Under the pieces are notes generated by a model that was not told the origin of the DNA, searched no databases, and saw nothing but the letters and a program-made list of their open reading frames with translations. A DNA stretch of 64,000 bases from Nonlabens sp. YIK11 (lineage in GTDB: Bacteria; Bacteroidota; Bacteroidia; Flavobacteriales; Flavobacteriaceae): positions 2,024,001-2,088,000 of the forward strand of contig NZ_LBMJ01000001.1 in assembly GCF_001413925.1 (NCBI RefSeq), read 5' to 3'. The position numbers and the translations under genes were made by a program. Shown here piece by piece: positions 35,076 to 44,900 of this stretch. How positions within the stretch are numbered: position 1 is the stretch's first letter; the number at the start of each line of letters is the position of its first letter.

Positions 35076-37538
35076 ATGAATCAAAAAATTATTTTGGCCA
35101 TTCTTCTCTCGGGAACCATGGCTCTATCTAGTTGTAAAACCAATAAGTCAGTCGCTGCAAAATCTGCTACAGAGTCCACAAAATCTAAGGGTTCTGATGA
35201 CGGAATGAAAGCGTATGATAAAGTGATCACCAAGGAGGCCAAGACAGATGAAGGTCTTTTCAAAGTGCATCAAGTGAAGGATAAGTATTATTACGAGATC
35301 CCTAACAACACACTTAAAAAAGACATGTTGCTGGTAAGTCGTATTGCACAAATTCCATCTAATCTAGGTGGTGGCTATATGAACGCCGGTAGTAAAACCA
35401 ACGAGCAAGTGGTTTCTTGGGAACGTTTCCAGGATAAGATCTTGTTGAAAGTGAAGTCCTATTCAGAAATCACTAGAGACTCCACGGCTGCGATCACAAA
35501 CTCGGTCAAGGTGAACAATTACGAGCCTACTCTTTACGCTTTTGATATTGAAACGGTGAGTAAGGATTCCACAGCTACCGTGATTGATGTGACAAAATTC
35601 TTTAGTTCTGATATTCCAGCATTGAGCGGTTTAAATTCCAGACTACGTTCTACTTACAAAGTGCGTAACCTAGACAGTGACCGTAGCTTTATCAATTCCA
35701 TCAAGAGCTTTCCAGAAAATATTGAGGTGAAGCAAGATTTTACTTATAATGCAAGCGAGCCACCTTCCAATGGTTCTGTAGGCTCCATAAGCCTGCAGAT
35801 GAATCAATCCATGATCTTGTTGCCAGAAGATCCTATGCAACCGCGTATTTATGATCCACGTGTAGGGTTCTTTACCATTGATCAGATTGATTATTCCAGC
35901 AGTGCCTTGAAAGCTGACGAGAACACCTACATACGTCGCTGGAGACTGGAGCCTAAAGATCCCGAAGCTTACGCGAGAGGCGAGCTGGTAGAGCCGGTAA
36001 AACCTATCGTTTATTACCTAGATCCCGGAACTCCAGAAAACTTGAAGGAATATATCAAACAAGGTATCGAGGACTGGCAAAAGCCTTTTGAAACAGCAGG
36101 TTTCAAAAATGCAATTATTGCAAAGGATGCTCCATCACCTGAAGAAGATCCAGAGTTTAGCCCAGAAGACATTCGTTATTCAGTAGTTCGTTACGTGGCC
36201 AGTACGACCAGAAATGCCGTAGGTCCTAGTGTAAGCGATCCACGATCTGGAGAGATCATTGAGAGTGACATCATCTGGTACCACAACCATTTAAGATCTT
36301 ATAGAAACAGATACTTATTGGAAACGGGTGCTGCAAATCCGTCTGCGCGCACGTTGAATACTGATCCAGAAGAAATAGGAGAGATGATGCGCCAGGTGAT
36401 TGCGCATGAAGTGGGACACGCCTTGGGCTTTCCACATAACATGGCTGCAAGTTTTGCATATGATGTAGAAGATTATCGCGACGGTAATTTCACACAGGAA
36501 AACGGTATCGCCGCCAGTCTTATGGATTATGCACGTTATAATTACATCGCACAACCAGGAGATGAGAATATTAGATTTGTACGTCAAATGGGACCTTACG
36601 ATCACTATGCGGTGAATTGGGGTTATCGTGTGATTCCTAATGCCAGCACTCCAGAAGCCGAAGTGGAAACACTCAACAAATGGATTTTGGAAAAGGCTGG
36701 AGATCCCAAATATAAATTTGGTCGCCAGAGCAGCAGTTTTGATCCACAATCACAGACGGAAGCCATAGGTAACGACCCAGTAAAGGCAAGCACCTACGGA
36801 ATCAAAAACCTAAAGTATGTGGCTAAAAATTTGCCTGAATGGACTTCAGACACCACTAATGATTATGATGATCTGGAAGAATTGTATGGCGAGCTTCTAG
36901 GAGTATGGAATCGTTATGTAGGTCATGTAGTCACTAATGTAGGTGGCGTCAATGAGGATCTCAAAAAGCCTAACCAACAGGGAATGGTTTACAGCAATGT
37001 GGACAAAGAAACCCAAAAGGAATCTGTTGAATGGTTGAATGAAAACGTATTCTCCACACCAGAATGGTTGATTGATCCCAGCATCGTCCAGAATATCGAT
37101 TATGCTGGTTATGCAGAAACCATGAGAGCTGCGCAAGCGCGCCACTTGACTAATCTTTTAAGTCTGGACCGCATAGGTCGATTACTTAATGCAGAAACCG
37201 TCAACAGCGACTACTACAGCGCCATCAATCTATTTGATGACGCTAGAAAAGGCGTTTTTGCACCTAACGGCAAGCTTGATATCTATGAGAGAAACCTACA
37301 GCGTGCCTTTGTAGATCACATGTCATACCTCATGACAGGCGAGATGCAGCGCGGTAGACGTGGCGGTGACTATTATGATGTCAATCAGAGTGATGTACGT
37401 TCCATCGTACGCGGTGAACTCAATTCTTTACAGTCCACATTGCGCGGCAAGATGCGAGGTACAAACGATACGATTACAAAGTTTCACTATCAAGACTTAT
37501 TGGCTAGGATAGATAATATCCTGAATCCCGAAAAGTAG
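35076..37538 (+). CDS. Zinc-dependent metalloprotease lipoprotein (metzincin-like, DUF5117/DUF4953 type)
   Basis: 820 residues. The signal MNQKIILAILLSGTMALSSC gives a lipid-anchored Cys at 20. An N-terminal beta-rich region precedes the catalytic domain, whose motif HEVGHALGFPHN (about 447-458) matches HExxHxxGxxH, with two histidines, the catalytic Glu and a third histidine. ASLMDYARYNYIAQPGD supplies the Met-turn. Flavobacterial relatives are large periplasmic or outer-membrane proteases of unknown substrate. Monocistronic, ending in a clear terminator. Confidence 0.88.
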   Translation: MNQKIILAILLSGTMALSSCKTNKSVAAKSATESTKSKGSDDGMKAYDKVITKEAKTDEGLFKVHQVKDKYYYEIPNNTLKKDMLLVSRIAQIPSNLGGGYMNAGSKTNEQVVSWERFQDKILLKVKSYSEITRDSTAAITNSVKVNNYEPTLYAFDIETVSKDSTATVIDVTKFFSSDIPALSGLNSRLRSTYKVRNLDSDRSFINSIKSFPENIEVKQDFTYNASEPPSNGSVGSISLQMNQSMILLPEDPMQPRIYDPRVGFFTIDQIDYSSSALKADENTYIRRWRLEPKDPEAYARGELVEPVKPIVYYLDPGTPENLKEYIKQGIEDWQKPFETAGFKNAIIAKDAPSPEEDPEFSPEDIRYSVVRYVASTTRNAVGPSVSDPRSGEIIESDIIWYHNHLRSYRNRYLLETGAANPSARTLNTDPEEIGEMMRQVIAHEVGHALGFPHNMAASFAYDVEDYRDGNFTQENGIAASLMDYARYNYIAQPGDENIRFVRQMGPYDHYAVNWGYRVIPNASTPEAEVETLNKWILEKAGDPKYKFGRQSSSFDPQSQTEAIGNDPVKASTYGIKNLKYVAKNLPEWTSDTTNDYDDLEELYGELLGVWNRYVGHVVTNVGGVNEDLKKPNQQGMVYSNVDKETQKESVEWLNENVFSTPEWLIDPSIVQNIDYAGYAETMRAAQARHLTNLLSLDRIGRLLNAETVNSDYYSAINLFDDARKGVFAPNGKLDIYERNLQRAFVDHMSYLMTGEMQRGRRGGDYYDVNQSDVRSIVRGELNSLQSTLRGKMRGTNDTITKFHYQDLLARIDNILNPEK

Positions 37539-37560
37539 ATTCATTTTAATTTAAGAATAA

Positions 37561-37589
37561 AAGCAGGCCTTGATGGTCTGCTTTTTTTT
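37561..37589 (+). terminator. Intrinsic terminator after the metalloprotease gene
   Basis: Stem AAGCAGGCC / GGTCTGCTT (one G-T pair), loop TTGAT, followed by a T run. The palindrome copy follows directly and is separate. Confidence 0.88.
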
Positions 37590-37592
37590 GAG

Positions 37593-37612
37593 TTCGCTTT
37601 CGCGAAAGCGAA
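37593..37612. repeat. Dispersed palindrome, perfect 20 bp
   Basis: Core at 37595-37610, just behind the terminator, between convergent genes. Confidence 0.97.
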
Positions 37613-37755
37613 AACCCTTCAAGCCACTTTTCAATAAAAATATTAGGTTTTCATATCCAGCATCGTGCTACATAAAATTGGAAAAACTTAGAAAACATTG
37701 TGGTGGGTTTTACATTTAATAACCGAGCGCACCATTCAAAATTTGCTGAGACGTA

Positions 37756-38697
37756 TTACCAAGGCAGCTGTAAATGCGCTACTTCTTTATCATAAAAATC
37801 TTCCAGATCCTTAATGGTACTAGCTGGCAAGGAAATGCGCGTGCTTTCTACATTTCTTCTTAATTGTTCCACACTAGTAGTTCCCGGAATCACGGTAGAA
37901 ACGGCGTCGTAGGATCTGCAAAAAGCCAACGCCGACTCCAACAGCGAATGTTCATCGCCAACAATGGATTGGATCTTTTCTACCAAAAGAGCTCTGGTCT
38001 CGATATCTTTTGGGGACCATCTACTTCTGATGCCATCAAAGTGACTATGGGCGCTGTATTTCCCGGTGAGCCATCCAGAATCCAGTGGTATTTTGGCAAT
38101 GATGCCTATGTTTTGTTTTTGGGCTTGATCAAAACCTTTTGCTGTATCTTGATGGAGCATATTGAAAAACACCTCGATCACTTTGGCATTGGTAGTATCC
38201 ATCAAGGTTTTCATGTCCTCATAAGTGTCCAGAGAAGCGCCGTAGCCTTTTATTTTACCTTCTATAACTAATTGCTCCAGTATATCGTAATGATCGTTCT
38301 TAAAACCATCCAAATAGGAAGCTGGTGGGCTGTGGATGATCAAAGAATCTACATAATCCGTTTGCAATCTTTTTAAACTAGCTTCTAAGGAGGTTCTTAT
38401 GTTCGCTGCATCAAAGTTGATTTGACCTTCCTTGGAATGGCCGAATTTGGTATTGATCACAATGTCACTGCGATTGACATTCTTTAGTGATTTGCCTAAG
38501 CGTTCCTCACTCGTTCCGTGCCCATAATTTGGCGCTGTGTCAAAAAAGTTGACTCCCAAATCCGTAGCTTCTTGAACCAAACGTATCGCATCTCGTTCGC
38601 TCATGTTTTTCCAACCAGATTGTGCTCCTAATTGCCAGGCTCCTAAACCAATTTCTGAAACTGGAACAGCACCAGCGATGTATTTTTTGTATTTCAT
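37756..38697 (-). CDS. Aldo/keto reductase
   Basis: 313 residues, (beta/alpha)8 barrel. Catalytic residues: Asp and Tyr in FFDTAPNYGHG, Lys in VINTKFG, His in LIIHSP. A C-terminal NADPH-binding stretch is seen in VIPGTTSVEQLRRNVES. The substrate is unknown. It stands alone, upstream of acs in the same direction but 95 bases away. Confidence 0.92.
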   Translation of the reverse strand: MKYKKYIAGAVPVSEIGLGAWQLGAQSGWKNMSERDAIRLVQEATDLGVNFFDTAPNYGHGTSEERLGKSLKNVNRSDIVINTKFGHSKEGQINFDAANIRTSLEASLKRLQTDYVDSLIIHSPPASYLDGFKNDHYDILEQLVIEGKIKGYGASLDTYEDMKTLMDTTNAKVIEVFFNMLHQDTAKGFDQAQKQNIGIIAKIPLDSGWLTGKYSAHSHFDGIRSRWSPKDIETRALLVEKIQSIVGDEHSLLESALAFCRSYDAVSTVIPGTTSVEQLRRNVESTRISLPASTIKDLEDFYDKEVAHLQLPW

Positions 38698-38792
38698 TTT
38701 AGGAAATCATAGGAAATGGTTGACGTAAAGTTTTTTTGCTTTTTCTGCCTATAGGGCAAAGCAAGCGCAAAAGCAGATGAGTAATATTTTCC

Positions 38793-40700
38793 CTATAATC
38801 TATTCTCGATAATACTATCTACCACTTCTGGGTTCAATAGTGTTGAGATATCGCCCAGATCCTTTAGATCGCCTGCCGCTACCTTGCGCAGTATGCGGCG
38901 CATGATTTTACCAGATCGGGTTTTGGGTAGGCCAGTGGTGAATTGGATCTTCTCCAATTTTGCAATAGGTCCAATGCGCTCTGCAATCAATTGGTTGATT
39001 TCATTGCGCAGGTTGGTCGTGTCACGAGTTTCTCCAGCTTCTTTAAGAATGACAAAACCGTAAAGTGAGTTCCCTTTCACATCGTGCGGATATCCTACGA
39101 TCGCACTTTCAGCGACGGCTGGATGCTCATTGATGGCATCTTCAATAGGTGCAGTTCCCAAATTATGACCAGACACAATAATAACGTCATCTACGCGTCC
39201 AGTAATTCTATAGTAACCAGTGGCATCGCGCAAGGCACCATCGCCAGTAAAATAATACCCAGGAAACGTGTCAAAATAGGTCGCTCGATAGCGCTCATGA
39301 TTGCCCCATATGCTACGTGCGATTCCTGGCCATGGAAATTTAATGGTCAATCGACCATGGACTTGATTTCCTTTGATCTCTTTACCATATTCATCCATTA
39401 AGGTAGTCTGTATTCCAGGTAACGGTAAGGTCGCAAATGTAGGAACCGTAGGCGTTGCATAAGGAATAGGACTGATCATAATACCGCCGTTTTCTGTTTG
39501 GAACCAGGTATCCACGACAGGACAATTTTTGTGACCTATATTTTCATTATACCAGTGCCAAGCCTCTTCATTAATAGGCTCGCCTACGGTGCCTAGCACC
39601 TTGAGCGAACTCAAATCATTTTGTTGGGTGTAGCTTAGTTTTTCTTTGGCCAGTGCTCGTATAGCCGTTGGCGCCGTATAAAACTGATTGACTTTATGCT
39701 TTTCAACGACTTGCCAGAATCTACTATGGTCTGGATAGCTGGGAATTCCTTCAAAGAGTACGCTGGTCGCACCGTTTGCAAGTGGTCCATAAACAATATA
39801 ACTATGGCCGGTAATCCAACCAATGTCTGCGCTACACCAATACACATCATGCTCTCTATACTGAAAGACATTTTTGAAAGTATAGGCGGCATAAATCATA
39901 TAACCTGCCGTGGTGTGTAACATACCTTTAGGTTGACCTGTAGAACCGGAAGTGTATAGAATAAATAATGGGTCTTCAGCTTCCATTACCACGGGATCAA
40001 ATTGGTCAGAAGCCTTTTCCAGCAGCGGTTCCAACCATTGATCACGACCGTCCTGCATGTGGATATCAGATTTGATGCGCTTCACCACAAGTACGGATTC
40101 AATCGTAGGTGTGTCCTTGAGCGCCTCGTCCACAATTCCTTTTAGGTCGATGGTTTTGGCGCCGCGATAGGAGCCGTCGCTCGTAATGAGAAGCTTGCAT
40201 CCTGCATCATTTATCCTGCTGCGCAGAGCTGTGCTGGAGAATCCTGCAAAAACAATGGAGTGAATAGCGCCTATTCTTGCGCACGCCAGCATGGCGACGG
40301 CAAGCTGTGGTATCATAGGCAAATAAATACAAACACGATCACCGCGTTTTATGCCTTGATCCTTGAGAACATTGGCAAATTTGCAAACACGCTCGTGCAG
40401 GTTTTTATAGGTGATGTGCTCTGCCGGCTCGTTTGGGTCATTAGGTTCGAAAATGATGGCTGTTTGATCACCTCGAGTGTAAAGGTGTCGATCCAGACAG
40501 TTTTCTGTAATGTTGAGTTGGGCGCCTTGAAACCATTTGACTTCAGGTTTGGTGAAATCCCATTCCAGCACTTTGTCCCAGCGCTTGCGCCAGACAAAAT
40601 TCTCTTCGGCGATTTCTTCCCAGAATTGTTCAGGATGATGGACACTCTTGCGATATACTTGAAAATATTCTTCTAATCCCTTGATGTGGTAATTACTCAT
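38793..40700 (-). CDS. acs: Acetyl-CoA synthetase (acetate-CoA ligase)
   Basis: 635 residues from the ATG at 40700 (MSNYHIKG); two codons upstream is a weaker start. Adenylate-forming motifs are present: YTSGSTGQPKG, the AIHSIVFAGFS segment, WFQTENGG (acetate pocket), YFTGDGALRDATGYYRITGRVDD and the regulatory/catalytic Lys in PKTRSGKIMRRILRK. It activates acetate to acetyl-CoA with ATP. Confidence 0.94.
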   Translation of the reverse strand: MSNYHIKGLEEYFQVYRKSVHHPEQFWEEIAEENFVWRKRWDKVLEWDFTKPEVKWFQGAQLNITENCLDRHLYTRGDQTAIIFEPNDPNEPAEHITYKNLHERVCKFANVLKDQGIKRGDRVCIYLPMIPQLAVAMLACARIGAIHSIVFAGFSSTALRSRINDAGCKLLITSDGSYRGAKTIDLKGIVDEALKDTPTIESVLVVKRIKSDIHMQDGRDQWLEPLLEKASDQFDPVVMEAEDPLFILYTSGSTGQPKGMLHTTAGYMIYAAYTFKNVFQYREHDVYWCSADIGWITGHSYIVYGPLANGATSVLFEGIPSYPDHSRFWQVVEKHKVNQFYTAPTAIRALAKEKLSYTQQNDLSSLKVLGTVGEPINEEAWHWYNENIGHKNCPVVDTWFQTENGGIMISPIPYATPTVPTFATLPLPGIQTTLMDEYGKEIKGNQVHGRLTIKFPWPGIARSIWGNHERYRATYFDTFPGYYFTGDGALRDATGYYRITGRVDDVIIVSGHNLGTAPIEDAINEHPAVAESAIVGYPHDVKGNSLYGFVILKEAGETRDTTNLRNEINQLIAERIGPIAKLEKIQFTTGLPKTRSGKIMRRILRKVAAGDLKDLGDISTLLNPEVVDSIIENRL

Positions 40701-41366
40701 GAGCACGACTTTAAGTACTCTAAAGTAAAAAATAAACCATAGACTTAATCACAAGACTTTGACAAGGAGCAGTTGAATTTTATAGTATCGAAAATTTAAA
40801 CGGAAATCAAATTCTCAAATTAATTACCTACGTCGAAGTTTAATCAGTTTTTCAAGAGCCTATAATTCCTGTTTCGAACGGCAGTCGAGAAAAGGAATTT
40901 GTAGCAAATCATCTTAGGAACTAGAACCATATCTCGACTGTCGCTCGATACTGGTTTTAAATTCTCAAAAGCCAGACCTCTCTTCAAATTCGAAACGAGA
41001 AAAGGAATTTGTAGCAATTTATCTTGGGAACTAGAGCCATATATCGACTACCGCTCGATACTGGTTCTAAACGAATCAAAAATAAATATTTCGGAAAAAA
41101 AAAGGGAACAAAAGCCATATCTCGACTGCTGCTCAATACTGGTTTTCTTAATAGAATTTAGGTATGTGCCTGCTCGAGCGCAGGCGAAAGTTTTTTCCTA
41201 ATGCAACCAAATATCAATAACGAAACTGAGATAATAATTATGAAATTAAATTGTAATTAGAGTATTTCTAAAAACGAATTTCTAATTTACCACATTACCA
41301 CATTACCACATTACCACATTACCACATTACCACATTACCACATTACCACATTACCACATTACCACA
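40701..41366. repeat. Intergenic repeat region: three degenerate CTCGACTG-type repeats and an 8-bp VNTR
   Basis: No gene. Copies at about 40873-40960, 40989-41071 and (partial) 41092-41146 share GAGAAAAGGAATTTGTAGCA (first two), CCATATCTCGACT and GCTCGATACTGGTT. Copy 1 can fold through CAGTCGAGA (40882-40890) and TCTCGACTG (40932-40940). A hairpin GCCTG/CAGGC follows at 41168-41185. CGAGCGCAGTCGAGA-like repeats are, from memory, common in flavobacterial intergenic DNA. Confidence 0.75.
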
Positions 41367-41370
41367 TTAC
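41287..41370. repeat. Tandem repeat, 10 copies of CACATTAC
   Basis: 41291-41370 is ten perfect head-to-tail copies of the 8-mer CACATTAC, preceded by a half unit TTAC. The last copy supplies the stop codon (TAA on the minus strand, 41367-41369) of the S1/P1 nuclease gene. Confidence 0.97.
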
Positions 41371-42137
41371 CCTAAAACCTCGTTGAGCAATGCCGCCAGT
41401 CTGATACCTCCTTTTTGCAATTGGTTGCGTACGGTTTCAAAGTAGTCATACATGTAGCGATAGCCTAGCTTTTCACCTACTTCAGTATTGGCATAAATAT
41501 CTTTAACCAGAACGCGACTGTCTTTCATCCAGTCACGGTGCGTGCCGCTGGCGATCGTTTTGCGTTCTTCTTTACTTAGTCGGTCTGCATTATTGGCTAG
41601 TTCTGTGTATGACATGCCGTAACTCTCAATCATTTTAGTATCCCAAACGCTGTGCAGGTTGGTGCCATCATTGTACCAGCGCACCTGGAAATCGTTACCG
41701 CCTTTATCTTCACCTATTCCTACGTGCATAGGTTGGTGCAAGTCGCCTACAAAATGGATGAGCATGCGCAAGTGAAAAGCCTTGTCTTTTTTTGTAGTTG
41801 TTTCTGATTGTAGAACACTGATGCATTTGTCAATACCTTGAATCACATCGCCTTGATCGTTGTGTTCATGGGTCTCATAGGTTTTGTCAAAAGGGACATT
41901 TACATAATGCCAAGGCCCGTAGGAACGATAGGCGTCATCACTTTTGATCTCATCTGCATAAGTGGATGCAAAGGCCAGCGATTCTCCATCCAACAGTTCG
42001 GCAATGGCTTTTTTAGCTTTTTTGTTCAAATATTTTTCGGCGATGGCTCCTGTGACTCTGTGACCGGTTTTTCCCCAATCATCTGCCTTAACCTGCACGG
42101 AAAGCAATAGCAACCCTACCAAAACCAAATATTTCAT
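41367..42137 (-). CDS. S1/P1-type zinc nuclease, secreted
   Basis: 256 residues from the ATG at 42137. Signal peptide MKYLVLVGLLLLSVQVKA, and the mature N-terminus DDWGKTGHRVTG provides the Trp and His that bind zinc in this family. Further ligands: D in TYADEIK, H in WHYVNV, and HFVGDLHQPMHVG with LHSVWD. The enzyme cuts single-stranded DNA/RNA and removes 3'-phosphates in the periplasm or outside. Its stop codon is formed by the last unit of an 8-bp tandem repeat. Confidence 0.92.
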   Translation of the reverse strand: MKYLVLVGLLLLSVQVKADDWGKTGHRVTGAIAEKYLNKKAKKAIAELLDGESLAFASTYADEIKSDDAYRSYGPWHYVNVPFDKTYETHEHNDQGDVIQGIDKCISVLQSETTTKKDKAFHLRMLIHFVGDLHQPMHVGIGEDKGGNDFQVRWYNDGTNLHSVWDTKMIESYGMSYTELANNADRLSKEERKTIASGTHRDWMKDSRVLVKDIYANTEVGEKLGYRYMYDYFETVRNQLQKGGIRLAALLNEVLG

Positions 42138-42244
42138 AACTCTCAAATTTTCTCGCAATTTAAATCTTATTGTAACGCCTTCACGTTACGTTATCATTAA
42201 TAATCCACAGGTTTATGAAGTGATTGATGGTGATTGGTTTTAGT

Positions 42245-42264
42245 GACGCTTTCGCGAAAGCGAA
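42245..42264. repeat. Dispersed palindrome
   Basis: Perfect 16-bp core at 42247-42262, between the MtfA-like and nuclease genes (same direction). Confidence 0.96.
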
Positions 42265-42279
42265 CTCTTCCAACATCCA

Positions 42280-43065
42280 TCATGCAGCCTTAGGCTTCTT
42301 GCGTGGATCAAAGCACATCAACAACATCTTGTAAAGCTCTGGATGTTTGCGTTTCATGAGTTTGGGTCTGGAGAAAAAATACTCTGCAGCCACTGCAAAA
42401 AACTCGGCTTGATTGGTGCCACCGTATTTCCTGATATCTGATTTATTGCTGTCGATTGACTCCATTTCCTTGTGCATCAAGTTGATCCATGGCAAGACAT
42501 AAGATTTTTCCAGCAGGCGCTCTGGAACGCCATCTGTCTCGCCATCTACCTTGTCGATCAAATGCACAAACTCGTGAATGCCCGTATTGTGTTTGTCGCT
42601 GTTGTTCTCAAAACCGTGGTGTAGGGAAGACCTGGACAGGATCATCTGGTTCTCATAACGGCCATTGCCCACCATGCCACCTATCATGCGATCTGGATGC
42701 TCCTGGTCAAAATTCATGTCTTCATTAAAATTATCTGGATACAATACGACACCGGTCAAATTTTCATAATGCCATTCCTTGAATTTAAAAACCGGTATGA
42801 CGGCGCTGGCGGCCACGAGAACGGTATCCAATTCTTCCAGCTCAAAGCCTACGGCTTCTACATAAGTTTCTTCCAGAAACAGCATCATGCGATTACGGAA
42901 TCTCTTTTGGGCAATAGCGCTCAATTCCTTGTAGAATACAACGTGGTCCAGCAGCAGTTTATGCCAGGATTCTGGATGGGTAGTGGTTCTAGGATCTGGA
43001 GCTCTAAAAACGAAAAAATAGAGCGCCGCGCCAGCGAGCAGCAGTAAAGGCAGAATGTATAACAC
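42280..43065 (-). CDS. Zinc-dependent peptidase, MtfA/M90 family
   Basis: 261 residues. An N-terminal helix MLYILPLLLLAGAALYFFVF anchors it in the membrane. The catalytic motif HEFVHLIDKVDGETDG (HExxH) and QAEFFAVAAEYFF with the third-ligand Glu match MtfA. Known MtfA interacts with the repressor Mlc in E. coli; that partner is not expected here, so the role is open. Confidence 0.88.
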   Translation of the reverse strand: MLYILPLLLLAGAALYFFVFRAPDPRTTTHPESWHKLLLDHVVFYKELSAIAQKRFRNRMMLFLEETYVEAVGFELEELDTVLVAASAVIPVFKFKEWHYENLTGVVLYPDNFNEDMNFDQEHPDRMIGGMVGNGRYENQMILSRSSLHHGFENNSDKHNTGIHEFVHLIDKVDGETDGVPERLLEKSYVLPWINLMHKEMESIDSNKSDIRKYGGTNQAEFFAVAAEYFFSRPKLMKRKHPELYKMLLMCFDPRKKPKAA

Positions 43066-43120
43066 GAGCTTGTTTTAATACCAAAAATACCAGGCTGGTC
43101 TACGTGTTTGTCTTAAGGTT

Positions 43121-43624
43121 TTAAGAATTAAGATTTCCCAATGTATCCTGCTCGATTTTCTTGCGCTGCGCGTCACGTTGTTTTTGAAAACCATTCAAAA
43201 AATTACGCAGATATTGATCATTGAGCGGCATGTATTTGGGATGTTTGGGATTTCTAAAAAATGCGCTAAGCTCTGTGGCGCTTACTTTTTGACCACCCAA
43301 TTTCATCAAATAAACCATCTCGTCAGACTTAAAGTTGAAAGCGATTTTGAGTTTTCTCAAAATGATATTGTTGTCCAAGACAACTTCAGCCACTGGAGTC
43401 TGTCCATCTTTTTTGCCTCGATAGTTGACGATCACACCGTTGAGGAATGTGGCTAGGTTCTCATCAATGACCACATCAAAAGCCTCGTCTTCTTCCTTTT
43501 TGAGCCAGTCGCTCACTTCTGCTCTGGAAACAGGTTCACCACCTTTAGCATACATATCCATCATCGCATCGTCGCTTAGGTTCAAGATGTAGCGCAGCCG
43601 GCGTAAGATGTCATTGTTGTCCAT
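43121..43624 (-). CDS. DUF1456 family protein
   Basis: 167 residues made of two repeats of the DUF1456 unit: NNDILRRLRYILNLSDDAMMDMY ... VSDWLKKEED and DNNIILRKLKIAFNFKSDEMVYLMKLGG ... LSAFFRNPKHPKY, each with LATFLNGVI / LRNFLNGFQ. E. coli YehS is a relative; function unknown. Small soluble helical protein. Confidence 0.87.
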   Translation of the reverse strand: MDNNDILRRLRYILNLSDDAMMDMYAKGGEPVSRAEVSDWLKKEEDEAFDVVIDENLATFLNGVIVNYRGKKDGQTPVAEVVLDNNIILRKLKIAFNFKSDEMVYLMKLGGQKVSATELSAFFRNPKHPKYMPLNDQYLRNFLNGFQKQRDAQRKKIEQDTLGNLNS

Positions 43625-44118
43625 GAAGATTTTTTATTTGAAAAGACAAAGATAGGATTTCGCTTTCGCTTTCCTGCTGTCTTGCAAACAGGTGTAAGAG
43701 CTGACTTTCCAATTCACTAAATCAAATTAAACCGTTAATCGAATGTAGTTGTGGACGGATTTAAAGTATTTTAAAATCGATCCATCTATGCTTTTCTCAA
43801 GATTGCCATAAGGATAAAATATATAAATAACTGACTATCAGTAATATAAAAAAATAGTTGAAATCTTAAAACCTTTTAATTGTCTGACAAACAGTACTGT
43901 AAGAATATTCAGCAGCTGTTAAAATCTTTGATTTTTCGAGATCAAAAACGTATTTAGACTATGTAAATTTTTAGATTTGTATCTATTATTAGGTAAGTGG
44001 TAACCCTGTTTCTTGAAACAATTTTTATTACCCATTCCTACAAATAATAGAGAATGTAATTGAGTTATATCCCCTAAATGTGACTACCGATAGTTCGTTC
44101 AATTAAAAGAAAAGTGAT
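43625..44118. other. 494-base spacer with degenerate palindrome and promoter
   Basis: No gene. TTCGCTTTCGCTTTCC at 43659-43674 is a broken copy of the dispersed palindrome. An exact TAnnTTTG (TAGATTTG) at 43972-43979 may be the promoter of the C1q-like gene, with a long 5' leader of about 135 bases. Confidence 0.5.
43972..43979 (+). promoter_or_regulatory. Candidate -7 promoter box
   Basis: TAGATTTG matches TAnnTTTG. The next gene begins at 44119, so a leader of about 135 bases is implied. Confidence 0.35.
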
Positions 44119-44877
44119 ATGATTTCAAAAATTACTAGAATATCTATTTTACTGTTCCTATCGTTTACGAGTTTTGTCCTAGGACAAGTTGGTGTCAATA
44201 CGACAAATCCACAAAATGACCTTCATGTAAATGGTGGCGTACGTATAACGACTGCAAACGCAGGCTCTGAGACAGACGCGTCTCAAAGAATACTCGCTAG
44301 AGATACTAACGGTGACCTTGTTAATGTGACTCGTGATCAAGCGCTGGAAAATGCAGGAATTCCTAGGGTCGTATATAGTTCTAAATACGCCTTCAACGGC
44401 GGTACTCCATTTTTCGGATCGTGTAACCCGTGTGCTGCAAATGAACTTTTAAACTTATATCTAGTCAACGGTGTTGTAGAGGTAAATAACAACACCTATA
44501 TCCAATTAGATCAAGGTACCGCAATTAATGGTGATGAATCGTTTGTTATAAATGAAGAAGGTTTTTTCACTTTTGATTTACAAACGTCCATATCGTTGGT
44601 ACAGAGTAGTATCTATTATATCAATTTTAGAATTAGGGTTGAAAGAGCCACAGGTGTTATTGAGAATGATATTTTACGTGTTTATGCTGGATCTCCTGCA
44701 AATACAGGAAATGGACAGATAGGGCAGCCTATAAATTTTAAAGACGTTAGAAGATATTATCCTGGTGATCGCATCAGCTTTGCATTTTCTCCAGCTTTCG
44801 GTAGTAATGCTATTTCTAATGGGACGCCTACGGGCTCTTCTTATGGTGCACAACTGATTGTTTCACGATTTAATTAA
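44119..44877 (+). CDS. Secreted protein with C1q/jelly-roll-like domain
   Basis: 252 residues. Signal ISILLFLSFTSFVLGQ, then VGVNTTNPQNDLHVNGGVRI, the same fibre-start motif as the two large adhesins. From about 93 on there is a beta-rich domain (VVYSSKYAFNGG ... NINEEGFFTFDLQTSISL-like ... YYPGDRISFAFSPAFG ... YGAQLIVSRF) resembling a C1q/TNF fold. Two close cysteines (CNPC, about 100-103) may form a disulfide. Likely surface-exposed; function unknown. Converges with the amidohydrolase gene. Confidence 0.65.
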   Translation: MISKITRISILLFLSFTSFVLGQVGVNTTNPQNDLHVNGGVRITTANAGSETDASQRILARDTNGDLVNVTRDQALENAGIPRVVYSSKYAFNGGTPFFGSCNPCAANELLNLYLVNGVVEVNNNTYIQLDQGTAINGDESFVINEEGFFTFDLQTSISLVQSSIYYINFRIRVERATGVIENDILRVYAGSPANTGNGQIGQPINFKDVRRYYPGDRISFAFSPAFGSNAISNGTPTGSSYGAQLIVSRFN

Positions 44878-44900
44878 ACCACTTACGATTTTTTTTACAT

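Noticed and set aside
41287..41370. Tandem repeat as a CRISPR array
   Set aside because: The unit is 8 bp with no spacers, so it is a simple tandem repeat.
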